From Bacillus sp. T33-2 (lineage in GTDB: Bacteria > Bacillota > Bacilli > Bacillales > Cytobacillaceae): DNA of 64,000 bases. The notes under the pieces were generated by a model. It was not told the origin of the DNA and did no database searches. It saw only the letters and a program-made list of their open reading frames with translations. This document shows positions 33,107-43,032 of the stretch, piece after piece. The DNA is taken from contig NZ_PGVB01000010.1 in the NCBI RefSeq assembly GCF_002860205.1, positions 372,001 through 436,000 of the forward strand, written 5' to 3'. A program made the position numbers and the translations under genes. Each line of letters begins with the position of its first letter. Position 1 is the stretch's first letter.

Positions 33107-34618
33107 TTATAATAACGGTGACAGCAGCCTTGCCGTTGATTCTATGAGCCGGTAACCGAATCGCCGTGTTTTAAACTGCTCCAGTTCAATTTCTGTAGAC
33201 ACCGTTAAATCCTTTTCGTACTCTGCAACCAGATCACTGGTGCTGCCTGTACGGTAAAGGAAGGCGTTCACTTCAAAGTTTAAATGGAAGCTCCTCATGT
33301 CCATATTGGCTGTGCCGATTGATGCAAGTTCGCCGTCGACGATTACAATTTTACTATGCATAAAGCCTTTTTCGTATTCATATACTTTTACGCCGGCCTC
33401 AAGCAGCTCCGGAAAATAAGACCGGGACGCGTGGAACACAATGCGCTTATCCGGTTTTTTCGGGACAAGCAATCTCACATCCAAGCCACTTAAAGCTGAC
33501 ACTTTGATTGCGGAAAAAATATCATCATCCGGTATAAAATAAGGAGAAGCGATCCACACGGAGTGCTTGGCAGAAGAAATCATCGACAAAAAGATGTTTT
33601 TGATCACACTCCACTCGTTATCAGGTCCCCCTGCAATCAGCTGGACACCTCCATGAATGCTTTCCTCCAATACTGGCGACAGATATTCCGCTGTAATGAA
33701 GCTGTGGTTCGACATATAATACCAGTCCTGAAGAAAAATCAGCTGCAGGGTTCGCACTGCCTCGCCTTTCACCAATAAATGGGTGTCCCTCCAGAAACCG
33801 AATTTTTTATTCCTGCCAAGATATTCATCACCAATGTTCAGGCCGCCCACAAAACCAGCCGTTCCATCAATCACGATGATTTTCCGGTGATTGCGGAAGT
33901 TGAATTTACTATTTAAAAAAGGCAAACGGACAGGGCCGAATGCAACCACTTCAATTCCCGCACTTTTCATGTCATTGATATACTGTTTTGAAAGCTGCCA
34001 TGATCCTACCGCATCATAAAGGAAACGGACCTTGACCCCCTCTTTTGCTTTAGCAATAAGTATATCTTTAATTTCATTCCCAATTTTACTATCCCGAACG
34101 ATATAATATTCCAGGTGTATATGGTGGGTAGCTTTTTTTAGTTCCTCTATAATGTGGCTAAAGGTTTCCTGGCCATTGGTCAGCACTTTTGTAGAAGTGG
34201 CAAACGATATCGGGCTGTTGCCAAGCTTTTGGGCCAGCCTGAACAGCTTTTGCTGATGCTCGCCAGCTTTGCTTAGCTTCTCTTCATTTGCCTGGCCTCC
34301 CTCCCCTTCAATCTTCAGGAAAGCTTGCTTATCGAGAAAGTATTTACGGCGAAACATTTTTTCCTTTCGGTAATTGCGGCCAAATAATATATAAAAAATA
34401 AAGCCAAGCAGCGGAAAGCTTCCAAGTACAATCAACCAGGTCAAAGTCTGGGCCGGATGGCGGTTCTCGAGTGAGATCACGAATCCGATAAACACTACGG
34501 ACAGTGTAATAAATAAACTTCCATATCCAAAAAACCCGCCTTTCAGTTGGCTGTTGAATAAATAATACACGGCTGCAAGAATTGCTATAAAAAGTAAAAC
34601 TTTGACGGTATTCTTCAT
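33107..34618 (-). CDS. cls: Cardiolipin synthase
   Basis: Phospholipase-D-family cardiolipin synthase, about 503 residues. Two N-terminal membrane helices (VKVLLFIAILAAVYYLF and a second near 40-60), then two HKD motifs: HRKIIVIDG near residue 240 and HSKIVIVDG near 420, each followed by a GG(L/T)N or GTANMD stretch. It joins two phosphatidylglycerols into cardiolipin. The frame reaches 34696; ATG 34618 has AGGTGA five bases upstream. Not at this place in B. subtilis, where mecA and coiA are adjacent. Confidence 0.92.
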   Translation of the reverse strand: MKNTVKVLLFIAILAAVYYLFNSQLKGGFFGYGSLFITLSVVFIGFVISLENRHPAQTLTWLIVLGSFPLLGFIFYILFGRNYRKEKMFRRKYFLDKQAFLKIEGEGGQANEEKLSKAGEHQQKLFRLAQKLGNSPISFATSTKVLTNGQETFSHIIEELKKATHHIHLEYYIVRDSKIGNEIKDILIAKAKEGVKVRFLYDAVGSWQLSKQYINDMKSAGIEVVAFGPVRLPFLNSKFNFRNHRKIIVIDGTAGFVGGLNIGDEYLGRNKKFGFWRDTHLLVKGEAVRTLQLIFLQDWYYMSNHSFITAEYLSPVLEESIHGGVQLIAGGPDNEWSVIKNIFLSMISSAKHSVWIASPYFIPDDDIFSAIKVSALSGLDVRLLVPKKPDKRIVFHASRSYFPELLEAGVKVYEYEKGFMHSKIVIVDGELASIGTANMDMRSFHLNFEVNAFLYRTGSTSDLVAEYEKDLTVSTEIELEQFKTRRFGYRLIESTARLLSPLL

Positions 34619-34769
34619 GTCTATCACCTGTATTTCTTTTACGGCCTGCATTTTCAGGCTCTCTCTTGGCACTTTTTCGATAAAACTAAAAGCCAAAATT
34701 CACCAAACATTAACTATATAATACCTAACTTACGGACGAATTCTCAAAAGGATTCACCTTTATTGCATG

Positions 34770-34801
34770 AAAAAACCGATTCCACTGCTGAAATCGGTTT
34801 T
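34770..34801 (-). terminator. Terminator of mecA
   Basis: AAAACCGATT and AATCGGTTTT arms around a short loop, TTTTT on the minus strand. Confidence 0.82.
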
Positions 34802-34804
34802 CAA

Positions 34805-35476
34805 TCAAGAGAAGTGTTTTCTTAACACACTGAAAACATCCTGCTCGATTATCTTCTTCCCATACTCTTCAAGGCGGTATATTGTCATTGTCGATTCCTG
34901 GCCGTATTCAAGAAGGATGCTTAGAATATTATCTATTTCATCTTCATCCTCGAATGAATCTTCCGGGAACTCAATATATAAATAATACTTGCCATCAAGG
35001 TTATGAAGCGCTGTATTTAATGTTTCAAGCCCTGGCCGTTTTGAAAGGGCAATTACATCTTCAAAATCGTTAAAGACAAGAAGAAATTCAAGGCTTTCCT
35101 CTTCATCATATATTTCGTCCGCCTCAGCGTTAGGGTTGAAATGTTGGTCGAGCAATTCCTCGATCCGTTCGTCAACGGGAAGATCTTTCAGCTTGTCATC
35201 CGGAACGGGCAGCTCAAATTTCTGCCCATCCTTGGATAGCTGGGCCTTTGTCACCAGTACCTCCAGCCCCTTATCAAGAGCCTGGACCTGGATCCAGAGC
35301 GGTCCTTCCACAGCGAATTCTTCCTCCTGATGCACTTCATCCATCATTTCCCAGAAAAGTTCTTCGCTTCGTTCACGGTTATACCAGATTTCTTCCCGGT
35401 CGAAGCCTCTTTCCTCTATATCAAAATAAGAAATGTAAAACTTGACGGTATTCTCATTAATGCGTTCGATTTCCAT
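34805..35476 (-). CDS. mecA: ClpC adaptor MecA
   Basis: A 223-residue adaptor (B. subtilis 218) that presents ComK and ComS to ClpCP. The N-terminal target-binding domain starts MEIERINENTVKFYISYFDI and is followed by an acidic linker; the C-terminal ClpC-binding domain begins near residue 125 (EESLEFLLVFNDFEDVI) and ends with EEYGKKIIEQDVFSVLRK. GGGAGAG precedes the ATG. Adjacent to spx, as in B. subtilis. Confidence 0.95.
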   Translation of the reverse strand: MEIERINENTVKFYISYFDIEERGFDREEIWYNRERSEELFWEMMDEVHQEEEFAVEGPLWIQVQALDKGLEVLVTKAQLSKDGQKFELPVPDDKLKDLPVDERIEELLDQHFNPNAEADEIYDEEESLEFLLVFNDFEDVIALSKRPGLETLNTALHNLDGKYYLYIEFPEDSFEDEDEIDNILSILLEYGQESTMTIYRLEEYGKKIIEQDVFSVLRKHFS

Positions 35477-35828
35477 TCGTTATCTCTCCCTTCCAGGCAA
35501 GAATTGAAGGGACAAAATACCCCCGTAAACAGCTGTATATATATTTGTTACCCTTTCTCCGGCAAAATGAACCAACTATGTTCCCTTTAAAGAAAAGGTA
35601 AATTATAATGATTATCTTGTACTTTTATTTTATGATAAATCTGCAATTATGGGAAATAAAATGCAACCTATTTTGCAAAACCATTACATGCCTACCACAT
35701 AATGAAAGTATTCTACAAATTTTATCAGGTTTAGGCAGAAAACTCAAATTTATTCCCGTTCGTGGAATGTTTAATTATTTCCAAATAAAAAAGCCTTCAA
35801 TCTAATTTATAATTGAAGGCTGAATTAT
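35477..35828. other. Gap between mecA and spx
   Basis: AT-rich, about 350 bp. Contains the spx terminator at its right end and a TATAAT-like -10 on the minus strand near 35600 with no good -35. No ORF with a ribosome site seen. Confidence 0.5.
35787..35821 (-). terminator. Terminator of spx
   Basis: AGCCTTCAAT (35792-35801) and ATTGAAGGCT (35812-35821), then TTTTTTAT on the minus strand. Confidence 0.9.
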
Positions 35829-36224
35829 TTAGTTTACTAAACGCTGTGCTTCCCTTAACTGATAAGTCCGGACTTTTCTTGGAAGGAAACGCCGGATTTC
35901 ATCCTCGTTATATCCAACCTGCAAACGCTTCTCATCGATGATGATCGGACGGCGGAGCAAGCCTGGGTTTTCCTTGATCAGTTCAAACAAATCCTGGAGA
36001 GGCATTGTTTCAAGATTCACATCAAGCTTCTGGAACGTCTTTGAACGTGTAGAAATGATTTCATCTGTTCCATCCTCTGTCATGCGGAGGATTTCTTTAA
36101 TTTCATCAATAGATAAAGGTTCAGAAAAAATATTTCTCTCACTGTATGGAATCTCATGCTCTTCCAGCCATGATTTCGCTTTTCTGCAAGAAGTACAACT
36201 TGGTGAAGTGTATAAAGTGACCAT
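35829..36224 (-). CDS. spx: Redox regulator Spx
   Basis: ArsC-like regulator of 131 residues that binds RNA polymerase alpha and switches on thiol-stress genes. Seen: the redox switch C10-T-S-C13 in [13 protein letters not shown], the RPI motif [13 protein letters not shown] with Arg92, and the C-terminal degradation tail recognised by YjbH/ClpXP ending EAQRLVN. The sequence is nearly the family standard. It lies downstream of yjbC, separated by 430 bp with its own predicted promoter. Confidence 0.97.
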   Translation of the reverse strand: MVTLYTSPSCTSCRKAKSWLEEHEIPYSERNIFSEPLSIDEIKEILRMTEDGTDEIISTRSKTFQKLDVNLETMPLQDLFELIKENPGLLRRPIIIDEKRLQVGYNEDEIRRFLPRKVRTYQLREAQRLVN

Positions 36225-36654
36225 TGACTAATTCACACTCCCTTAATAATAACTTTATATATAATGCCCTGCAGCATTAAAGTGTTATTTAAAATTACTT
36301 TAATTTTGTAATTTCTATTAATAATTATACACCATATTGAAAGGATTTGGTATCCCCTTTTTTTAAAAAACTATGTAAGCATTTTTGGCTTTCCAAATAA
36401 TAAGACGAACTGATTGGCTAAAATTTCATTTTTTATAAACTTTTTCATCGCCCTCTTTCACGGATTGTACAATATCATTCGTTTATATTTACAAATTTCC
36501 GACCGTAAGCCATAAAAATCTTTTTTTATAAATAATCTTTTTTTAAATACCCCTGTTATCGATCTTATAAACATAATTTTTAATCTTTTTTCATTCTCAT
36601 CTGTAATCCTCAAAATGAAAACGTATCCATTATTACAGCGTACTTCGTTCCATC
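36225..36654. other. Long AT-rich leader/intergenic region between yjbC and spx
   Basis: 430 bp without a convincing gene and without a terminator after yjbC, so read-through into spx is expected. It holds a TATAAT at 36329-36324 (minus) overlapped by a PerR-like site, and a further TACAAT at 36469-36464 with TTGTAA 19 bases upstream. A 25-codon reading frame starts at 36448 but is weakly supported. Confidence 0.5.
36316..36330 (-). promoter_or_regulatory. PerR-like box overlapping a -10 upstream of spx
   Basis: Minus strand GTATAATTATTAATA matches 11 of 14 fixed positions of TTATAATNATTATAA and covers the TATAAT at 36329-36324. In B. subtilis the spx P3 promoter in the yjbC-spx gap is repressed by PerR and YodB. 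No good -35 is present. Confidence 0.4.
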
Positions 36655-37230
36655 TTAAAGGTCGCGAAGCAAATTCCTGCTTTCCCTGTCCTCATCAAAG
36701 GTTAGGACCTCTTCTGCAGGCTGATAACGCTCCCCGTAAAATTGTTGATCTTTATAAGTGTGGATTAAATCGTAGGTTTTCGTCATTGCTTCAAAAACCG
36801 CTTGTTCCGTTTCCCCCTCTGGAGCCCAATAAAGAATTTCCATCGCATTTATTTCTTTGGTGGCCAGCGACCTTCGTTCATATCCTATCGCCCTTGCATG
36901 CTCGAAACCTTCCCGCTTGTAAAACCGGAGCCGCTTTTCAGTGTCCGAGTCCTGGTAGTTTACGGGTTCAACTTCAAGGATGATGGGCTTCCCTTTCTCC
37001 TTGAGCTTATCCAGTAATTGGTGTCCAAGTCCCTGGCCCCTTGCATTTTTTGACACAAACAGGTAATCGATAAAGACAAAGTCATCCAGCTCTGCATACA
37101 TCAACACGTGGTGGGGACCTTCATCTTTATGGTAAATGTCGGACCTTTCCTTCAGCAGTGTCTCCATATGCTCCTTCGATTTCATTTCTTCAACAGGGAA
37201 ATATTGATTTAATTTTTCATACCAATGCAT
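36655..37230 (-). CDS. yjbC: GNAT acetyltransferase YjbC
   Basis: A 191-residue GNAT-fold protein: IDYLFVSKNARGQGLGHQLL is the acetyl-CoA loop (Arg-x-x-Gly-x-Gly), RLRFYKREGFEHA follows as strand 5 and helix 4. The C-terminal 60 residues extend beyond the core. B. subtilis YjbC (192 residues) is co-transcribed with spx and linked to salt stress survival. ATG 37230 follows GGAGTATATGGC. Substrate unknown. Confidence 0.86.
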   Translation of the reverse strand: MHWYEKLNQYFPVEEMKSKEHMETLLKERSDIYHKDEGPHHVLMYAELDDFVFIDYLFVSKNARGQGLGHQLLDKLKEKGKPIILEVEPVNYQDSDTEKRLRFYKREGFEHARAIGYERRSLATKEINAMEILYWAPEGETEQAVFEAMTKTYDLIHTYKDQQFYGERYQPAEEVLTFDEDRESRNLLRDL

Positions 37231-37411
37231 GCCATATACTCCTTTTCCATTATTTGAGCAAGCTCATATAAGCTTGGGCCGTCCCTCTTTTGTAAAAAGT
37301 ATTTGTTCATTTATTTCTTTTAATGCGGCTGAATATCTTTTAAAATATAAGTGTACGGGGATCATGCATTTCTTATCACATTGTTGTGAAATAGACTGAT
37401 GGAGGGTTATC

Positions 37412-37597
37412 ATGGGTGGCTACATATTGGATTTAACGATAGTTGCTGTGCTCGTTGTCGGAATTACTGCAGTCATGGGAGTGCTGACAAACGGAATCGG
37501 GGAAAAGTTCTTTGGCGGTAAACGCAAATCGGAATTTGTTGACCAGTCTGAAAGGGTTCAAACCGGCTGGAAAGCAGTCGGGGGGAACAAGAAATAA
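37412..37597 (+). CDS. Small single-helix membrane protein, unknown
   Basis: A 61-residue protein with one N-terminal membrane helix (LDLTIVAVLVVGITAVMGVL) and a polar basic tail (GGKRKSEFVDQSERV). GGAGGG stands before the ATG and a terminator follows, so it looks like a real monocistronic gene. I do not recognise a family. It lies divergent to yjbC. Confidence 0.65.
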   Translation: MGGYILDLTIVAVLVVGITAVMGVLTNGIGEKFFGGKRKSEFVDQSERVQTGWKAVGGNKK

Positions 37598-37623
37598 ATT
37601 GCACCACAAGTATATGATACGTA

Positions 37624-37662
37624 TGACAAAGCCTGAGATTCATTTATTCAGGCTTTGTCATT
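37624..37662. terminator. Terminator between small membrane gene and DUF4015 gene
   Basis: GACAAAGCCTGA (37625-37636) and TCAGGCTTTGTC (37648-37659), perfect 12-bp stem; T-rich tail mainly on the plus strand. Confidence 0.8.
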
Positions 37663-37674
37663 TGTTTCTGTTCT

Positions 37675-38874
37675 TTATGGCGAGTAATCCACCCCATCGG
37701 TGTAATTATTGCTTGCATTCCACAGCAGGAATTCCTTAATGCCCTGCTCGTTCAATGCACGAATCTGTGCTTCCACTTCTGCTTTCCCGTATGGCATGTA
37801 ATTCCCATTCCCCAGCCAAGATGCGGTGAAGTCCTGGATCCAAGGGCGTGAAACCGGCGGAGACTTTAATTGCGACAGCTTTTCCTTCTCCAGTTTTGCA
37901 TATTCATGCACTATCCGGTATGGTTGTGTATCAGGTTTCGCAATCCCAAAATAGGAAGTCCAGTGGCTCGGATAGATCATTGATGAAATCACATCAACGT
38001 TCTCTGATATTTTGGAAAAGTTTTGTCCGATACCTGGCGCTTCCGGCAAAGTCGCTGTATAGCCAAATATGTCCACCGAAACCTTAACTCCGTACGGCTT
38101 AAGCTTTTCCCTCGCATATGCCACAAAATCTGTAACGGCCTGCACACGTTTTTGCACGTTGTCCAGATTCATTTTGTCATAATCCCCACTGGAATATGTC
38201 AATGATGTATCCCGATTCTCAAACCCTTCCGGAAACCGGACATAGTCGAATTGAATCTCCTGAAATCCCAGTTTCGCTGCTTCAATCGCTACGCCCACAT
38301 TATAATCCCATACTTCTTTAACAAACGGATTGACAAATGACTCGCCCCGCCCGTTTTTCCAGACTGCATCGCCTTCCTTGAATGACCATTCCGGTTTGTT
38401 GTTTGCCAGGACAGAATCCTTGAACACTACCACTCTTGCAATTGGATAAATTTGCTTATGTTCCAATGTTTTTATCATTTGCCGGGGGTCTTTTATATAT
38501 GGCTGTGCTATTTGGTTAAATGTTGAAGCTTCTTCCGGGATGTATGTAAGGTTCCCCCTGTCATCTTTAATATCTATGACCATGGCGTTCAGGTCTGTTT
38601 GGTCTATCAGGGATGTAAGCCTCGAAAATTTCTCTCCTCCTGCCGAATGACCGGTAACGTATAGACCCCTCACAGCATCTGGATATGTAAAATTAACACC
38701 AGGATCGAACTTAAATCTTTCCGTTTGCTTCGGAAGCTCTTTTTCCATTGGCACTGATTCCCGCTTTACCTGCTGACCGGGTTCACTCCGGACCTCACCC
38801 TCCGCACCAGCCTGCCGGCAGCCTGATAAGCCAGCCAATAAAATCACTGCCGCCGCCGCATTGTAGAAGTTCAT
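37675..38874 (-). CDS. Putative glycoside hydrolase lipoprotein (DUF4015)
   Basis: About 399 residues. A signal peptide with lipobox GLSGC (Cys19), then a linker and a TIM-barrel-like DUF4015 domain from about residue 70: VRGLYVTGHSAGG, LNAMVIDIKDDRGNLTY, FQEIQFDYVRFPEG and VSVDIFGYTA are conserved. The DYVRFPEG segment is likely the active-site strand. It is expected on the cell surface, acting on an unknown glycan. The frame reaches 38892, but ATG 38874 has AAAGGGG upstream. It sits where B. subtilis has yjbB. Confidence 0.82.
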   Translation of the reverse strand: MNFYNAAAAVILLAGLSGCRQAGAEGEVRSEPGQQVKRESVPMEKELPKQTERFKFDPGVNFTYPDAVRGLYVTGHSAGGEKFSRLTSLIDQTDLNAMVIDIKDDRGNLTYIPEEASTFNQIAQPYIKDPRQMIKTLEHKQIYPIARVVVFKDSVLANNKPEWSFKEGDAVWKNGRGESFVNPFVKEVWDYNVGVAIEAAKLGFQEIQFDYVRFPEGFENRDTSLTYSSGDYDKMNLDNVQKRVQAVTDFVAYAREKLKPYGVKVSVDIFGYTATLPEAPGIGQNFSKISENVDVISSMIYPSHWTSYFGIAKPDTQPYRIVHEYAKLEKEKLSQLKSPPVSRPWIQDFTASWLGNGNYMPYGKAEVEAQIRALNEQGIKEFLLWNASNNYTDGVDYSP

Positions 38875-39013
38875 CCACTTGCCCCTTTCCACTGGATCCT
38901 TTTTTATAAAAACTCATAATCTCATAATCTATCATACCCACTTTCGACAACTTTAGATATGAAATCATAAATTGGCATATCATTCCATACATTATAAAAA
39001 TGACCCATAAATG

Positions 39014-39046
39014 AAAAAAACGATCTCAAATGATTGAGATCGTTCA
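39014..39046 (-). terminator. Terminator of the opp operon
   Basis: AACGATCTCA (39019-39028) and TGAGATCGTT (39035-39044), then TTTTTTT on the minus strand. Confidence 0.9.
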
Positions 39047-39050
39047 TGAA

Positions 39051-39986
39051 TTAATGTTTATAGCCGGCCTTATACTGCTTTAATTCCTTTTCCGAGCAAA
39101 ATACAAAGTGTCCCGGGGCGACTTCGCGCATCTCTACTACTTCACCGTCTGCGTACTGGTGTACGTTCGGGTCGTATGATTTTCTCCGGCGCGAGCGTTC
39201 AGACTCTGGATCTGGACGGGGGATCGCTGATAATAGTGATTGCGTGTATGGGTGAAGCGGGTTCTTGTACAGAACTTCCGCTGGTGCCAGCTCGACCAGC
39301 TTCCCGTAGTACATTACACCAATCCTGTCGCTGATATATTTTACCATCGACAAGTCATGGGCAATGAACAAGTACGTCAATCCTTTTTCACGCTGCAGTT
39401 TTTTCATCAGGTTGACAACCTGGGCCTGGATGGACACGTCAAGAGCCGAGATAGGCTCGTCCGCAATGATAAATTCAGGTTCAACGGCAAGCGCACGTGC
39501 AATGCCGATACGCTGCCTTTGGCCTCCGGAAAATTCGTGCGGATAACGGTTGGCGTGTTCCTTGTTCAACCCTACAGTTGCGAGAAGTTCATATACCCTT
39601 TCCATACGTTCCTTCTTGCTTTTCGCAAGGCCGTGGATATCAATGCCCTCAGCGATAATATCGGCAACCGTCATCCGGGGATTCAGCGAAGCGTAAGGAT
39701 CCTGGAAAATCATTTGCATCTGGCGGTTGAACTTTTTAAGCTCTTTTTTAGACTTTCTGCCATGCACATTTTCGCCATTTAACAATACTTCGCCGTCTGT
39801 AGCATCATAAAGGCGGATGATCGTGCGTCCTGTTGTGGATTTTCCGCAGCCGGACTCACCAACTAAACCGAGCGTTTCCCCTTTATAAATATCAAAAGAG
39901 ATCCCGTCAACAGCCTTAACCATGTTAGGACGGCCTACATTAAAGTGTTGTTTCAAATTTTTTATTTCAAGCAATTTTTCAGCCAT
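39051..39986 (-). CDS. oppF: Oligopeptide ABC transporter ATPase OppF
   Basis: ATP-binding subunit, 311 residues. Walker A GESGCGKST near residue 42, signature FSGGQRQRIGIARAL, Walker B FIIADEPISALDVS, H-loop LFIAHDLSMV, and the C-terminal oligopeptide/dipeptide domain (HPYTQSLLSAIPRPDP) with the KSYDPNVHQY tail. Its ATG overlaps the oppD stop by one base (TAATG). With OppD it drives uptake by OppBC. A terminator follows. Confidence 0.94.
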   Translation of the reverse strand: MAEKLLEIKNLKQHFNVGRPNMVKAVDGISFDIYKGETLGLVGESGCGKSTTGRTIIRLYDATDGEVLLNGENVHGRKSKKELKKFNRQMQMIFQDPYASLNPRMTVADIIAEGIDIHGLAKSKKERMERVYELLATVGLNKEHANRYPHEFSGGQRQRIGIARALAVEPEFIIADEPISALDVSIQAQVVNLMKKLQREKGLTYLFIAHDLSMVKYISDRIGVMYYGKLVELAPAEVLYKNPLHPYTQSLLSAIPRPDPESERSRRRKSYDPNVHQYADGEVVEMREVAPGHFVFCSEKELKQYKAGYKH

Positions 39987-41053
39987 TATTTACCCTCCTT
40001 CACTAAAACAGGCTTTTCAAAGGTGGAGGATAGCTTGCGGATACGCCTTTGCACCGCTTCAGGCGGCTCGACTTTAGGCGCATCTGGATGAAGCAGCCAT
40101 GTCTTTGCAAAATGAGTTTCCGAGATTTGGAACATTGGCGGTTCCTCTTCAAAATCGATTGCCAGTGCATATGGGTTTCTTGCAGCAAAGGCATCCCCTT
40201 TTGGCGGATTGGTCAAATCCGGAGGGGTGCCCGGGATTGCCGCAAGCTCAGATTTATCATCATTTTCAAGGCTTGGCATGGATGCAAGAAGGCCCCAGGT
40301 ATATGGATGGCGGGGATCATAGAAAATCTCGTCTACTGTGCCCATCTCCACGATTTGGCCTGCATACATGACAGCTACACGGTCTGCTACGTTCGCTACA
40401 ACGCCTAGGTCGTGTGTTATGAATATAATCGATGTATCCATTTTGGCTTGAAGGTCCTTCATCAGCTCGAGAATCTGAGCCTGAATTGTAACGTCAAGCG
40501 CAGTTGTAGGCTCATCTGCAATCAACAGCTTAGGATTGGCAGCAAGCGCAATCGCGATCATGACCCGCTGTCTCATACCGCCGGAAAATTCGTGCGGATA
40601 CTGGTTTACACGCTTCTCAGGCATCGGGATTCCAACGAGGCGGAGAAGTTCAACTGCCCGCTCCTGGGCCGATGCAGTAGACATGTTTTGGTGCTTGATC
40701 AGGCCCTCCATAATTTGGCGGCCAACCTTCATTGTAGGATTTAAGGATGTCATAGGATCCTGGAAAATCATGCTGATTTCTTTTCCGCGGACCTTTTCCA
40801 TTTGTTTATCCGTTTTACGAACGATATCATCCCCATTAAAGAGGATCTGGCCTTTTTTTATTTTGCCAGGCGGCATCGGAATCAGTTTCATGATCGTCTG
40901 TGTCGTAACAGATTTACCGGAGCCGGATTCACCAACTATCGCCAAGGTTTCACCTTTATACAGGTCAAAGTTGACACCGCGGACGGCTTTCACTTCTCCA
41001 CCATATGTTTGGAATGAGACCTCTAAATCTTTTACTTCAAGAATTTTTTCCAT
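39986..41053 (-). CDS. oppD: Oligopeptide ABC transporter ATPase OppD
   Basis: ATP-binding subunit, 355 residues. Walker A GESGSGKSV near 39, signature FSGGMRQRVMIAIALA, Walker B LLIADEPTTALDVT, H-loop IFITHDLGVV, and the C-terminal oligopeptide domain with DPRHPYTWGLLASMP. It follows oppC by 14 bp; ATG after AGGGG. Heterodimer with OppF. Confidence 0.94.
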   Translation of the reverse strand: MEKILEVKDLEVSFQTYGGEVKAVRGVNFDLYKGETLAIVGESGSGKSVTTQTIMKLIPMPPGKIKKGQILFNGDDIVRKTDKQMEKVRGKEISMIFQDPMTSLNPTMKVGRQIMEGLIKHQNMSTASAQERAVELLRLVGIPMPEKRVNQYPHEFSGGMRQRVMIAIALAANPKLLIADEPTTALDVTIQAQILELMKDLQAKMDTSIIFITHDLGVVANVADRVAVMYAGQIVEMGTVDEIFYDPRHPYTWGLLASMPSLENDDKSELAAIPGTPPDLTNPPKGDAFAARNPYALAIDFEEEPPMFQISETHFAKTWLLHPDAPKVEPPEAVQRRIRKLSSTFEKPVLVKEGK

Positions 41054-41067
41054 TTTCTCTCACTCCC

Positions 41068-41991
41068 CTATTTCCGTAATCTTGGATCTAATGCATCGCG
41101 CATCCCGTCACCAATAACATTAAATGCGAAAATCGTTAAACTGATGAATATCGCCGGGAAGAACAAACGCCATGGATAATACCTGATTGCCGGCAGGCCG
41201 TCGGAAGCCATTGAACCCCAGCTCGCCAGTGGAGGAGTCAGCCCGAGGCCGAGGAAGCTTAAGAATGCTTCAGTAAAAATCGCAGATGGCACAGTTAAAG
41301 TCATTGTAACAAGAATTGGCCCCATCGTATTTGGGATTAAATGCTTGCTCATGATACGGTTTACGTCTGCCCCCAATGTGCGGGATGCCAAAACATATTC
41401 TTGATTTTTCAATGACAGGACTTGTCCACGTACAATCCTTGCCATGTTAATCCAGCCGGTTATGGTCATCGCAAGAATCATGGTTCCCAATCCCTGACCC
41501 AATACGACCATTAACAAGATTACTAGTAAAAGATAAGGGACACCCCATAAAATATCGGCAAAACGCATCATGAATTCATCAGTACGTCCGCCTTTGTACC
41601 CGGCAATGCCGCCCCATAACACTCCGATTATCAGGTCAGTAAGCGCTGCTGCGACCCCTATGAACAGGGAAATGCGGGCACCATACCAGACGCGGGCAAA
41701 CACATCGCGCCCGAGGTCATCAGTGCCAAACCAATGTTCACTAGAAGGCGGCTTGTTAGTGTTCGTCAAATCGTTAGCCCTATAGCTGTGCTCGGTCATA
41801 TATGGTCCAAAGATTGCCATGAAGATAAGGATGAAAAGCAAAACCAAACCAAACATAGCAAGCTTGTTTTTTCGGAATCGAATGGCCACGTCTTTCCAGA
41901 ATGAAAGACTTGGCTTTGAAATTTTTTCAGCTTCTGAAGCTCTTGCGCCTACAATCTTAAATTTATCATTTGATAGTTGTGGTTGCTGCAT
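41068..41991 (-). CDS. oppC: Oligopeptide ABC transporter permease OppC
   Basis: Inner permease, 307 residues with six helices: a basic cytoplasmic N-terminus, FGLVLLFILIFMAIFGPYM as first helix, then the periplasmic-type stretch WFGTDDLGRDVFARVWYG that marks OppC/DppC proteins, and the EAA-like loop SRTLGADVNRIMSKHLIPN. GGAG stands before the ATG; two bases separate it from oppB. Confidence 0.94.
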   Translation of the reverse strand: MQQPQLSNDKFKIVGARASEAEKISKPSLSFWKDVAIRFRKNKLAMFGLVLLFILIFMAIFGPYMTEHSYRANDLTNTNKPPSSEHWFGTDDLGRDVFARVWYGARISLFIGVAAALTDLIIGVLWGGIAGYKGGRTDEFMMRFADILWGVPYLLLVILLMVVLGQGLGTMILAMTITGWINMARIVRGQVLSLKNQEYVLASRTLGADVNRIMSKHLIPNTMGPILVTMTLTVPSAIFTEAFLSFLGLGLTPPLASWGSMASDGLPAIRYYPWRLFFPAIFISLTIFAFNVIGDGMRDALDPRLRK

Positions 41992-41993
41992 GA

Positions 41994-42929
41994 TTATTCT
42001 CCTTTCTTTCCGCCAGCCAGCTTAATGCGCGGGTCGATTAAACCATACGCAATGTCGACAAGGAGAATAGAGGCTAACAGGATAATTGAATAGAAAACAG
42101 TAACACCCATGATAACTGTGTAATCACGGTTAGCGATACTAAGTACAAAGTGTGATCCTAATCCCGGAATCCCAAAGATTTTTTCGATGACGAAGCTTCC
42201 TGTGATGATTCCGGCGGACAATGGCCCCATGTATGAAACAACTGGAAGCAGGGCATTACGGATTGTGTGTTTAACAGTAATCACACCCTGGCTGAGGCCT
42301 TTTGATTTTGCTGTCCTGATATAATCGTTGCTTAATACTTCGAGCATGCTGGAGCGGGTCAAACGCGCCACGAATGCCATAGGCGTGGATGCAAGCGCCA
42401 ACGCCGGCAAAACTGAATGCATGAATGATTCTAATCTCGCAACCGGGAAAAGCCCCAGTTTTATTGCAAGGAAATACTGTAAAAATGTTGCCATGATAAA
42501 GCTTGGCACCGATATGCCTAAAACGGCGATGACCATTGCCGTATAATCCTGCCACTTATTGTGCCTTAAAGCAGCTATTACTCCTAGTAATACGCCAAAA
42601 GAGACTGCTATCAAAATAGCTTCTAAACCAAGTGCAAGTGAAATCGGAAAACCGTCACTGATTAAGTCATTTACTTCCCGTGATTTATATTTAAATGATG
42701 GACCAAAATCAAATTGGGCAACTTTCACCAAGTACTCGCCATACTGGACATACCACGGCTGGTCGAGTCCATAGTGGGCATTTAAGCTTGCCATGATTTC
42801 AGCAGACGTTGCCCTTTCTGATGCAAAAGGATTTCCTGGTGCCATTCTCATTAAGAAAAACGTTGCTGTAACAATCAAGTAGAGAGAAATGAGCATGTAC
42901 AGCAATCGCCTCGCGATATACTTTGCCAA
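41994..42929 (-). CDS. oppB: Oligopeptide ABC transporter permease OppB
   Basis: Permease, about 311 residues with six helices. [20 protein letters not shown] as first helix and the [21 protein letters not shown] loop are typical. The frame opens at 42944, but TTG 42929 has GGAGG eight bases upstream and yields the usual short start AKYIARRLL. First membrane gene after oppA, with about 100 bp between them. Confidence 0.93.
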   Translation of the reverse strand: MAKYIARRLLYMLISLYLIVTATFFLMRMAPGNPFASERATSAEIMASLNAHYGLDQPWYVQYGEYLVKVAQFDFGPSFKYKSREVNDLISDGFPISLALGLEAILIAVSFGVLLGVIAALRHNKWQDYTAMVIAVLGISVPSFIMATFLQYFLAIKLGLFPVARLESFMHSVLPALALASTPMAFVARLTRSSMLEVLSNDYIRTAKSKGLSQGVITVKHTIRNALLPVVSYMGPLSAGIITGSFVIEKIFGIPGLGSHFVLSIANRDYTVIMGVTVFYSIILLASILLVDIAYGLIDPRIKLAGGKKGE

Positions 42930-43032
42930 TTGACACACCTCCATAACTGGATAAAGCTATAATCAGAAACGAAGGTATATGGGCAGAAAACCCCATATAC
43001 CTCTGTTTCAAAACATTCAATTATTGCGGCTC

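Noticed and set aside
36371-36448. 25-codon frame in the spx leader starting at 36448
   Set aside because: GAGGG is only a few bases from the ATG and the promoter spacing is 19; no conservation can be tested, so it is not called.
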